A program made the translations under genes and the position numbers. Shown here piece by piece: positions 12,201-24,200 of a DNA stretch of 64,000 nucleotides; position 1 is the first letter of the stretch; the number at the start of each line of letters is the position of its first letter. Origin of the DNA: Macrocystis pyrifera. Its lineage: Eukaryota > Sar > Phaeophyceae > Laminariales > Laminariaceae. The DNA is taken from NCBI GenBank assembly GCA_031763025.1, contig JASSKH010000003.1, positions 4,640,718 to 4,704,717 of the forward strand, written 5' to 3'. The notes under the pieces are model-generated. The model did no database searches, was not told the origin of the DNA, and saw nothing but the letters and a program-made list of their open reading frames with translations.

Positions 12201-15200
12201 TACGATGTTCGATATTGAACATGTGTGTGACTTGATACGGTTACGGCGCTTCCGCGTTCCAAAGCGGGAATTCCATCGACAATGCGGCGACTTTTGTCGA
12301 ACTGCGGCAAGTCTTGTCGAAACACGGCAACGTTTCGGTCGAAACGCGCCGCACCCACCAGCCGGCACCTCACGTGTTTTTTTTTAGTAAGGTTGGCTAT
12401 CGTACCGCATGCATTTTGAGTAGGGTTCGCCATCGTATCGCAAGTTTCGATTTATCGAGATATCGATCTTTCGAAATACCGAACCTCTTTTCGCTACATC
12501 TCCTGGCAGCCCCCACGTTTACACAAGCTGATACTTCTGAACGAGCAATTCGACGTAGAGTCAGACGTCGTAATCGTATGGCTCTATCGATTAGCTTTTT
12601 CTATATAGTCTTGCACTACAGCAATACTGACAGCAAGTTCATATCAGGTATGTCGTTGTTTGCAAGACTCCGACCATTGGTAGTGATTAATGTCGTCCGA
12701 GAATCTAACTCGATACGATATAAAATGATACGATACCGAAACGATACCGATACGATACCAAACCGAGACCGATACGATACCGATATGATACCGATAATAT
12801 ACGATGTATATACCGATACGATACAGATAAGATACGATGTAGGTACCGATACGACATCGATACGATACTGATACCGATACCGATACCGACACAGACGAAA
12901 TGCACATGTATCAAGGCGAATCGGTTTGAGTTCCAATGCGTGAGCAGCTGTTCGCGGAAAATTCCCAATGCTACCGTTATCTCAGCTATATTTCAGTTAT
13001 CGCATTGACCCCGAGGATGTTCGTCCCTTGTCGTTTCGGCGTTTACACTTTTTTTTTTCCCCCTCGAAAGTGTTGTCACCCCCCGCTGCTTAGCCCTGCC
13101 GCTTCTTATGCCACCGCCAACGCTGCCGCATGTTTGATGGTTTTTCAAAGTCAGAAACCAAAACGATGTAAGCTATGGCGCAGTGGTATCGCGGCGAATG
13201 CTTCCGACAGCCCTCCTTGCGAAAACCACCCCGGTCTGGTATCCTATTGATAATTATTACCCTATTGATAGTGAAAGCTTGCAAGGCTCGCACGACAGGC
13301 CCGGAGTAGACAATACGTGCACCCGATATATATATATATTTAATAATCTAATACCCGAGTCTCTTCAAACCAGGCAAGAAAATCAGTACCCCTGCTGGCT
13401 GTGCCCAATAGCATCCATCGCTCATCTCAGTGCCACGACTACGGCCGTGACGCGCTTGCTCTCCATTTCGGGAGGATCGTCAGCCTGAACCACAGCATTC
13501 TCTGAACAACTGGTTTGTTTCTGTCTGTTCGGACCATCATTTTAATTTCAACACAAGAAGCGCTCGTTGCCAATATTCGCCCGCCGCCCGCTCTCTCTTT
13601 CTCTACCGTGATCGTGCGCCCCCCTGATCGATACTAAAATGTCTCCAAGTCGATAACTATCAGGGCGAGGAGAGCGACTTGGTTGTCGGGTCCTTCGTTC
13701 GCAGCAACGACGTCGGGCAGATGGGCTTCGTCGGAGATGCCAACAGGCTCAACGTCGCCATCTCCCGCGCCAGGTAAGTGCACTTTTTTTTTCGGCCACT
13801 CAAGGAACACTATCACGGGGAGGATGTCTTTCGCGTCACGGAAGGGGGGAGGGAAGGAGGGAAGGAAGGGTAGGTATCACCGATCGGCCGCCACACTCAA
13901 CTCTCACAATTATAACCTCCTGAAGAATATCGTGTTGGTTACTTTTACTGAACCGCTGTGGTCCCAACTCTTCTCGGTCATCCATCTGCCGTTCGTCGTC
14001 TTTGGTTGAGCTCTTTACGGTTCTCGTGTCAGGAGCCGGGAAGAGGAGCAGGAAGAAGAGGAAGCGTAAAAAAAGAATCTCAGCTGGCAAACGGATAGTG
14101 GGGTCGGCCTGCGCAGGAGGGTGTTTTTGCCACCCGCTCCCTCGACCGTTTGGCAGTGTCTACCTAGCTAGCGGAGCGGTACCATGGTGTGGGTGTTATT
14201 CTCGCTTCAAACCGTTACATCTATCCGTCAACACCCATCCAGCACATCCGGTGTTCGTGGCGATTCTTCCAACCCTAGATAGAGACTATGTATCGCAGGC
14301 ACGAGACATATCTCTGCGAGACAGAGAGAAAATATGTGGCAAATGCCGTCAAGGAGGTTAAAAATATAGACTCCGCGCGTCAATCCACGAACACAGAATA
14401 CCGCTGCTAATGGCAGCGTATACCCGCCGCATCCGCCCCTCCTCGGCGGCCCGGGGGAGGTGCGTATAGACCGCTCTGTCCACAAATAGGACGGATGTTT
14501 CTGCACTATTACGGGGGACCATAGTTAATAGCACCTACGGTACACACAAAAACCTATATATTCCTTTTTTTTTCTAGCAGTATTTGGTCCTGTTTACTAC
14601 GGCCCCCCGTGATAATATATAATCAAACCGCATTTATCTTTATGGACAGAGTGTGGTACGATACTATAATACGACCACTCTGATGCGGGGGAACACAAGT
14701 GATCAGGACCAAATATTATTGGTAAACATACTGAAACATGTAGGTTTTGGTGTACACGATGGGTCCTGTTTACTTGTGCTCCCCCGGCGTTAGCAGTAGT
14801 GCAGGAGACGTGACGGGTGCGCTACGTGAGGGGTACCCGGCAATACGGGGGACCACACAGTAGTAAATGGGACCAAGTATTGTTATTACGGGGGTCCACA
14901 GTTAATGGGACCAAATTTTGTTGGTAAAAATAGGTAAACTCATAGGTTTTTATGTATACCGTAGGTCCTACTAACTATGGACCCCGGTGATAGTACGAGT
15001 AAGAATAGGGAAATATTTAGGTTTTTTACTGTGCCGTATTAATATTGGTGGTTTTTTGGCCAACCTACGTTTCGGCTGATGGGGGGCTTCTCAACTGGGT
15101 ATAACTGCTACCCGCACAATTGTTCGCGTTAACTATATCATATATATATATATATATACATTGATATAAACCTACCAGGTGGAGTTTGGTAGACTACGAG

Positions 15201-18200
15201 ATTTGGTCACACGGGTTGATGACCGTACAATTGTTCCCAAATATCGTTTTTTTTGGGTAGGTACACGGAGGTCCTGTACTGTAATCAGGTGAGGGGCCCC
15301 AGGAAAAAACTGCCCGTGTATCTCACCCACCGTACGCAGCATTCGTCATGTTTCGTCTCTACATAGGCGTCAGAGTTCCGCGGGGGTCGCACGGCATACC
15401 TGGTGCGTAAAAAACACTCGTCAAGCGCGACATTCGGGAATAAACCAATCAACTCTACCATCTACTCCGGTGGCCTCAAGAGGCGTTTACTTCTTTCAAC
15501 ACCACGTGTTTCAGCGCATCACAACTCCTCTAAACACGACCATTAACCAGCCCCGGCCTTCCCTTCTACCCCCCACCCCCTCCCCCTCCCTTCTCCCTCT
15601 CCCCCCTCCCTTTTCCCCGCTCCCGACCCCCCCCCTAATGCGTATTAAACTTCCCAAGGGTCGGGATGATTCTGTTCGGCGATATGGACTTCTTCACCTC
15701 GGACTCGGTGAGGAACAAGCCCGGCCAGCGCCTGTGGCTGGAGTTCCTGTCTCTTCTCGAGGCCGGGGGGCACGTCTACCGCGACGGGCTGCCGGTGGTC
15801 TGCGAGACGCACGGGACGCGGGCGGACCTGTCGTCTCCGGAGGCGTTCGACGAGTACGTGCCGGACGGCGGCTGCCGGGTTGCGTGCGGGGCGACACTTG
15901 CTTGCGACGGAGGTCACCCCTGCCCCCGCAGGTGCAAGAGGGCGAGGTTGTGTTACTTGATTACAGTGTGGGCCCACCAACACAAAATGCCCCTTCATAA
16001 TCCGAGCAAAGGTTTGTGAGCCCTAATACGACAGCATCCCTGAGCAACCTCCTCGAGCGATAGTACGCTGCTCTACACCTTGATACAAGTACTCCAGGAA
16101 GCGCTCGCCGCTGAGCCGATTTTCTGATATTCCTTTTCATTTAAGCAGCTCTCTTCCACGCTCCCGAAAGTGAGTCTTATGTTCTCGTTGTGTCAGTAGT
16201 AGGCTATTTCATACGCGCGTGGGTCTGTACCTGTCTGACCCGAAATGTAAGGTACTTTTCGGCATTTCGTTACCATCTGATCGTCCCTTATGTTTACGAC
16301 CAGACCGGCACACCGCAATAAGGGTAAACATCATCCTCAAATAAGGCAAATGCCTTGCCTTGTCCCCCCTACAAGACATGCCTTGTGTGACATGTGCCTT
16401 ATCACCCAACAAGACACGCCTCATAAGGCATGTGCCTTATCACCTATTGTTTTACGAAGCAGCAAGACATGCGTTAGCACCAGAAAGGCGTGCTTTGTCG
16501 TTGAAGTTTGGTCACGCATGAAAAACGTTTTACGATCTGTTCGGTCAGGGCAGCACAGCTTGGTCGCAATGCTTCTGGCTGACGGGACATGCCAGAATAA
16601 GACACGCCCTTTCGCCCAATAACGCGAGCCTTATTATTATTACTGCTACTATTACGCTTGCCATCCGTCAATGACAATGTGCAGCCCATCCGTCAATGAC
16701 AATGTGCAGCATGAACTTCACCGTTGATCAACCAAAACATTCCTGAAAGAAAAAATACCCGGATACAAAAAAAAACTACAGTATGCAAAAAAAGGTCCAT
16801 CTATCTTCTCATGTCCACTTCCTTTTATGCTTTATGTACGATACTCGTATGTGTTGTCTTTTACTCCTTCCTGCATCTTACTGTCTATGTACTCGCTACT
16901 TTCTATTGATAGTGGGATTTTTTTTTCCGGTGTGTGCTTTATACCTGAAAATGTTACGACGATATATACGATAGTACTACGTACAACTACCTTACTACCT
17001 CTGTAGCTTTCACTGCTGTGCGGTACGTTTTTTTTTTTTACGGATGAGGCGTAGGACTTCTTCTTTCAGGGATGTTTTGATTGATCAACGGTGAAGCTCA
17101 TGCTGCACATTGTCGGATGGCAAGCCTAACAATAATTATTATTAAATCCAAAAAATAACCCGCACAGCACCACACCCGTAAAAAAAAAAACACCCCGAAG
17201 TGCACCGCACCGCTCGACCACATCATATTGCAGTAAAACGGTCTTATCTGAACAGTATGTATAACCTTTATAGCGTATAACCATTGTAGCGTGAGGTTGC
17301 CAATTTTGACTCGAGTCGGCGAGTGAATAAACGATGCTGAAGTCTCCCTGCCATTAGAAGACGCCTTCCACGATATAGAGGTAGCACATTTCCGCTGAAA
17401 CGTTTTCTGAATGACGGGGGTCGTTATAACCCGACATCGTGTAAACGCCAATCTTGGTTCGAAAAAAGAAGCTTTCGTACAGTTGGGCCGTGGGATTATT
17501 CATCGGCACGCAATCTGATTTCGGCTCAAGTTAGCTTTCGGGTGAGGTATTAGAGGAGCTCCTTAAGGTCAAGTGAGGAGCCTCAGAAAATTTAATGTTA
17601 ACTTCTATCGCAGAACGCCTCAAAAGCAGGGCACGAAGCGCGGTGGGGGAGAGAGAGGGGGTAGGAGCGCCCGCCATGTGACCCCCCGGATTAGAGTTTC
17701 TACTGGGAGAGAGCGGGAGAGTGTGTAGGGTGAGGATACTAGGAAAAAAAGAAGGAAGAAAAAAAAAACTTGCGCAGTTCCTCATTGCCCTTGAGGAGCC
17801 CCACCTGAGCTGCACTGCCCACGAAACACAAAAAAAGTCCCGACAACAAAGCCAATGGAAGCACGTCTGCTGCCGTTTTTTTTTTCGTTTTTTTGCTCCA
17901 GTTCCGAACGTTTCCATCGAGCCAAAATTTGGACAGGGCAGATATGAGCTCCTTGGTGTGCTCCCGCGAGTGTGCCTTAAGCGACATCACTTTTGGTGTC
18001 CTCCTTCGGGGCGGACCTCGTCGCTGAAGTTTGAAAATGTGGTTCCAGGCGTCTGAATTTCCAGTTTTCTTAATAGTAGCCAAGTGTTTTTTTTTTTGTT
18101 TAGAACGACCAGGAGAACCCAGAAGCTGCGACGTTTCTCCTTCTCGTTCTACACCAGAAAAATAAAATACTTGGCTACAGTACAAGAAACCGAAAATTCA

Positions 18201-21200
18201 AGCGCCTGGAACTACATTTTCAAATTTCAGCGGCGAGGTCCGCCCCGAAGGAGGACACAAAGAGCGCTGTCGTTTAAGGCACACTCGCGGGAGCACACCA
18301 AGGAGCTCATATCTGCCCTGCCGAAATTTGGCTCGATAAAAAAAACGTTCGGAGCTGCAGCAGAAAAAACGAAAAATCCTCGTAACAAAAACGGCGGCAG
18401 AAGTGCTTCCACTGGCTTTGTTGTCGAGACGTTTGGCAATACCAGTTTTTTTTTGTGGGTCGGGTGCAACACAGGTGGCGCGGCCCCCGCCCATCCTAAA
18501 TAAAATGGCTGAAAATAGGCCGCACCCCTAGCGTAAAAACACCTCCCGGGGCACTAAGAGAGCGGGCTGCCACCACGCGATATGCCCTGCGCAGCGGGTG
18601 TGCTCTCGGGGGGGCGCCTCAAAACAAACTTTCAACTATTGGTTCCTTGGATTGGGTCACGATTTTGCTACAACGATCATTCAATGCAAGCATTGGATTG
18701 GATGAGGCCTCCTACTCCAGTCGGTGGTCCTATCCAAACTTCCGTCTGTTTCTTTGTTCGTGATTGGCCACCTACCGGGCGCTGAGTTGTCTCACTCAAA
18801 CTTGCTTCGTACCGCTGGTAGATTTTAGTCCCAGTCCTCTGTCGACATCCGCCCCGCCCAGTCCTGACTCAAGCCTCCTCGCCGCTACGAGTATATAACC
18901 GCTCTTCCATAGGTGTCAGCGTGTGGTGGACCAGACTTTGTTTTTATCAACGTAAGAGTTTTCTTTCTTTTTTTTTTTTTCCCGGAGCAACGAAAGTGTG
19001 CTCTTAAAACTCGTTTTGACTGCTGCAAGAATGATCCCACACTAATTCCAGGTAATTTTTCCCTAAAGCCGGGGGTTAAGTCGTGATGGTCCGTAGCTAA
19101 AAGCGATTGTTTTGGGTTGTCACGCGGTGCTCTTGGAGCGGGGTATCCACTGTATTGGTACAGGCCCGGCTGGACGAATGATACCAGCGAAAAGTGCGTA
19201 TGTAGCAGTGAAAGCAGGTCAACCAAACAGTGAGAAAAAACGAACGTGCTGTAGTTTGGTTTTTCCCGTCGAGCGTGGTAGACGTGTACTACAGTACATC
19301 ACTAACGCCTCCTGGGGTTTTGCAGAACCGCGGTCAGCCCATGTTGTTGGTTATTTTATTCGGTCCCTCCATGTCTATGTGGAGTCGGTACTCGTACATA
19401 CCTACGAGGGAAATCCTGGGGGGTTAGATTTTCCCCAGCCATACTAATATCGTTTCGCATTTGGAGAATCACATCCACGTTCTGTGGAAAAACTACTTGG
19501 AATTAAAGGGGAACACATTTTACAGAGTCAACAGGGTTAAACGAAGCGGATTTTTTAAAAGTTAAGTCGTCGATGTCAAGTAGCGTGTTTTTATCCAGGC
19601 AATGCTGCACTTGTTGGGGCCGCGGTGATCGTACGCCTTTTGGTAGCACAAACTGCCCTCGACTCGATCGAGTCGCGGGGGTGTTGCTGTGTCCAGTTCG
19701 TTTTGTTGGCGTCACTCAACGCCCACGCCGTCTCCGTCAGCCCCTTGCACCCACCGACGTATCAGCGAGTTTTGTCGGAAACCTCACGTTCTGTATCGGC
19801 ACATCTTGTTTTCGGTTGCCACAACGTGCCACGCTTGCTATTTTATGTTCTCTCCAGTTGGTGTTTCATGTCTCCGTTATCCCCCTGTTTCTGACCCCCC
19901 CACTTCGAACCCCTCCCCTCCCCCCCGGACCTTTCCATATGCGCTCCAGGTGTCACCCTGGAGACGACCAAAACCACGAAAGTACTGACTGCAGAGCAGT
20001 CATAGAGGAAGTCTGCCGCAAAGGCCACGTCTCCAAGCGGCAGTGCACGAAGGATCCCGCGGGGCTTCCCTGCAGGCCGTGCGAGCGCGAGGCCGCCGCG
20101 ATCGCCCGGGAGGTCGCCCGCCTGGCGGAGTCTAAGCGCCTGCGAGAGCAGGAGCGCGAGGCGGCGTGCGCGCGACTAGCAGAGGCACGGCGCACCGCTG
20201 TGTCAGAGCGGGAGAGGCTGGCCCACGAGATGGATCTGCTGCGGATGGAGCGGGAGACGCAGCGGGAGGAGCTCGACGCCGAGAGGACGAGATATTCGCA
20301 GCAGAACGCGCGCGCAAAGCTGGACCAGAATCGCGCCGCCGCCTCTAAGAGCTCCGCCGAAGGGTCAAGCGGCGGCGGCGGTGGTAACGCATTATCGGGT
20401 GTCACCGACGGCTCGAGATCGGCCGCATCGTCGTCTTTAGGAAACCAACACAACCAATCGACGCAGCAACCGACAAGCATCGTGAAAGGGAAGGACAAGA
20501 AGGGTGGCAGGGTACGCGACGGGGACGGGGTCAAGACTACTCCTGAGGGCGAAAACGACATCAACGTTCCTAGCACGAAGGGAGGAGGGAATCAGCTAAA
20601 GAAAAAAGGCGGCACCATGGGCATGATGGGCTCCTCCACCCTTCTTCTTGTCGCGACGGCCGCGGCGACAGGAAACGCTGGCGGCATCGTCGACGCACTC
20701 CATGCGATACCGCCGGCCGAGCGGGAGAAGACTTCTCACGAGCTGGCGGCGGCTCTGGGGGATGCGGCGTACGAGTGGTTTCCTCCCTCCAGCGGAGGTG
20801 AGCCCATCTTTTCTCCGCCTCCCGGAGCGCGCACCACCCAAGCGCTGGGGCTTATGGGCAAGGGGGAGTGGGTCAAGGCCCGCGTCACGCTCGCGGCGGC
20901 CCTCAAAGACGACGCCGGGGGCTCTTCCAAGAAGCCATCAAAGAGGGACCCGTCCGCCGTCTACGCGCTCGCGCTTTGCGACCACCACCTCGGAGGCGGG
21001 ACGGAAGCCGCAAGACAGCTCTCCGAGCTCGCGACCGTGGACCAAGGTTTCTGGTCGGGCCCTCCCGACGGCCACCTACCTCCCGACGCGCGGGCTTTCC
21101 CCCTCCGAGCACTCGTGCGCGCCCACCTTGAAGCCAGTGCGCCTCCCACAGTTCCTTCTGGAGCTAGAACTGGCGACGAAGTTGGAGCTCGAGATAGACC

Positions 21201-24200
21201 AGGGGGTGGAGTTGGTGATGGGGCTGGAGAGGGAGTCGGAGCTGGAGAAGACGTAACTGTAGGTGACTCCAGTGATGGAGCTGAAGCAGGAGCTGGGGGT
21301 GGCGCTGATCGACACACTTTCTACGACGACGACGACGACCCGAAGCTGCGAGCGTGCCTGCTTGCCGTCTCCTTCCTTCGAGCGCCCGCCCACAACCTCA
21401 AGGCTGGGAAGGTCGATTCTTCGGGATGGAAGGAGGCGGCGGAAGCGGTGGTGAGGTCGACGGGCGCGGCGCTATCTCGAGCCCTCTGGGGCCCCGACGC
21501 CGCCGGCAGCAAAAACGACGACTGCGAAGGCGGAGGCGACGGTGGCGGAAAGAGGGCGGGCGACAAGGTGAGACAGCAGTGGCGGGGTCTGCGGTCGAAG
21601 TGGGGCGTTTCTAGCGAGGCGATGGACGACCTTCTGAAGATGTCGGGCCTCGACTCCATCAAGGCCGACTTTCTGAGCGTTGCGAAGCTGGCAGTGATCG
21701 ACAGGGAGCGCGGGTTCGACTTGTCCGCCAGGTCGTTCAACGTCCGCCTCGAGGGCAACCCCGGCACAGGTAAGCTTCGTTAGACTTGTGTGGTCCGCTG
21801 GGTGTTGCCGTACAACACGTGCGATGGGGCAACACACCCTGCCGGACCATTTTTGATAGCGAGCAGGGACACGTCGTTGGAAATATATCGACGATGTTCT
21901 TCCATTACCGCCATGTTTTGGAGCAAGTTCGGCTCTGCAATTGGCCCCAGCTTGGGTGTGCGCGGCAGCCCATATCATATACGTATGTATGTTGTATGGT
22001 ACGATAGAGACAACATGTCACGGCCAAAAGTTGTTTTCCGACGGGAGAGAGCGAGGAACCATGTACGAAGCTATGCCCAACATCGTTCGAGCGCTATAGA
22101 TGTGTTATTGTTCCGCTCTCTATTGCTGTTTCAAATCGTAGCCAGGCCGTGAAATCGTCGGTCGCTTTTCATTTTGAATTGTCCTCACACGTCCTCACGT
22201 GAGGGGGCTCCAAGGCGTTGGGTCCACTCCTACACTAGAATAGACGTCCTACACTTGCGGAGTGGTATGGCACGGTGGCGTCAGTTCTTGGGGGAAAACA
22301 AAAACATCGGTCGGTCCCCGACAACCTTCCATAAGATGCGCTCACCTCCCTCCCTCCCTTTCTGCCTCCCCCCCTACAAGAAATCTAGCCGCGATCGGGC
22401 GGGTACTGGTACTACAGCAAGATATACAGCGTACATAGGTTGGAGGTATAGTACTTTCATTCATCGATTTTAGTCTTGTGCAGTATTATAGCTGCGTTCT
22501 CTTGCTTCGTCGCGGCCCCCCATACAGGCGGTTCGTTCTCACCACTCCCCCTTCGCTCCCCTCTGCCGTTCTGCTACGTATCCCCTCCCACCCACCAACC
22601 CATCCATCTTCCACACGCTTTTGCTATTGTCCCTCCTTGTTTTGCACGCCACGTCACGCTAGGGAAAACGACCATCGCCAGGCTGTACTACCGTCTGCTG
22701 AAGGACATCGGAGTGTTCGCTTCCGCCGAGCGGCGGGCGCAAGACCTTCAAAATGCCGCCGACGCCGAGGCTAGGAAAAAAACTCACGACAAAGAAAAAC
22801 GTAGGGTTGAGAACGAGCGCAAGGCATTCCAGGCCGCCGGCCTTCCCTACAACAACGATCCGCCACCAGCAACGCCGGGCGGGGCTAACACCACTACGAC
22901 CGGCACCCTCGCTGCGAACTCCGGGTCGGCGGTGGGAGCAGGGGCGGCAACCACGAAAGAGGAAGGTTTCGTCGAGACGACCGGTGCCGCCCTGGCCGAC
23001 CGCGGCACAAAGGGCCTTCAGAACATGTTGACAAAGATCAAGAGCGCTGGCGGAGGCGTGTTGTTTGTTGACGAGGTGGGTGGGTGCGTGGTTGGTGGAT
23101 TTTTTGGTGCTTGGGTGGGTCGGTGGTTGGGGGTCTGAGTTGCAGCAGAATCGCACTGTCAAACGTTTAAAAGCGAGGGTGTTGGTTGAATCGGATTCTC
23201 GATCTTGCCTTTAGAAAATCTTAAAAAAGAGTGATGCCGTGCCGTGCAGTAGCAGTAGCCCCGATCGTTCATATTCGGGAGGCAGGACCCGGGGGGCGGG
23301 GGCGGAGAGAAGATGAGATACACCAATGCTTTTGAACCCCGTTCAAACCCACTTGATTTTCCACCACTACGAAGCATTGGCTGACAGTAGCAGTATCCTG
23401 TCTGCTGGTAGTCCGCCAGACATCTTGTAAGCATTTACTTTAGATGCAGCTCTTCACACCACTCCCTCCCCCCCCCCCTACTCAATGCCATCAAAGGCCT
23501 ACACTCTCGAGCCGCAGGGAACCACAGGAGGCCAGGGAGAGCAGGTGCTAAACTTCCTGCTGGCCGAGATCGAGAACCGCCGCGGGGAGTTGGTGGTGGC
23601 CTTCGCCGGATACGCCAAAAACATGGAAACCCTCTTTGAGTTTAACGAGGGACTGCCGAGCCGTTTCCCCCCAAGATCTTCAAATTCGAGGACTACAGCG
23701 ACGAGCTCCTGCTCGAAATTTTCTTGGGGCAAATGGCGGGAAAAGAAGGACTGGGAACCTTGCGGCTGGCACCGGGTGCGGGGAGGGCACCCGTTGGGCA
23801 AAGGTTGCTATCGCTCGCCTTGGGCGGCAACGGGGGATGCGCGGTTTCGGAAACGCCCGGGCTGTTCGCGGGTTGTTCGACAAGGTCATGCAGCGCCAGT
23901 CGGACCGTCTCAGCGCGGGCGACGAGGCCGCGGACGATGCCGATCCGTACGAGCTCGTCAAGTCTGACCTCCTGGGTGTGTCCATCACGAGCCTCGAAGA
24001 CTCGGCCGACTGGAGGACGCTCCGAGACATGATCGGGCTGGGCAGCGTAAAAGAGGCGGTGCGCGCGCAGGCCGAGCTGGTGAAGACCAACCTTGTGCTC
24101 GAGGAGGCGGGCAAGCCTCCCAGGGGAGTCGCGCTGAACCGGTGCATGATCGGGAACCCGGGCACGGGTGAGCGATGCACGTTCATGTTGTTTTTTAGAA

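Larger units (their letters stand above)
13774..15658 (+). other. Intron 7, cluster of small transposons
   Basis: It holds a Stowaway-like element interrupted by a P MITE (14474-14651), a diverged P relative (14684-14790) and a P MITE inserted into another P MITE (14841-15036). A TA-repeat lies at 15140-15160 and C/T-rich sequence precedes exon 8. Confidence 0.75.
15932..19949 (+). other. Intron 8 (4.0 kb)
   Basis: It contains imperfect 'aaggcatgtgcctta' repeats (16335-16445), a long-TIR element (16632-17148), a large inverted duplication (17790-18490), and C-rich acceptor sequence before 19949. The open stretch upstream of 19950 in the exon 9 frame is intronic by phase and family match. Confidence 0.7.

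Noticed and set aside
12314-12968. Long open frames on both strands rich in Tyr, Arg and Ser
   Set aside because: They are produced by the gatacc/cgatac microsatellite, which lacks stops in several frames.
13170-13250. tRNA gene (tggcgcagtggtatc box A-like)
   Set aside because: No matching box B or acceptor pairing was found.
19573-19949. Extension of exon 9 upstream to a start at 19573
   Set aside because: The acceptor at 19949 joins RR|CHPG of the NF-X1 finger in phase, and the upstream stretch has no family similarity and is C/T-rich intron sequence.
19953-20576. 207-codon antisense open frame over exon 9
   Set aside because: It is a shadow of the coiled-coil coding on the plus strand, where GC-rich codons leave the antisense frame open.
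20961-21978. Antisense open frames of 118-168 codons over exon 9
   Set aside because: They mirror the plus-strand exon 9 coding and have no recognisable motif.
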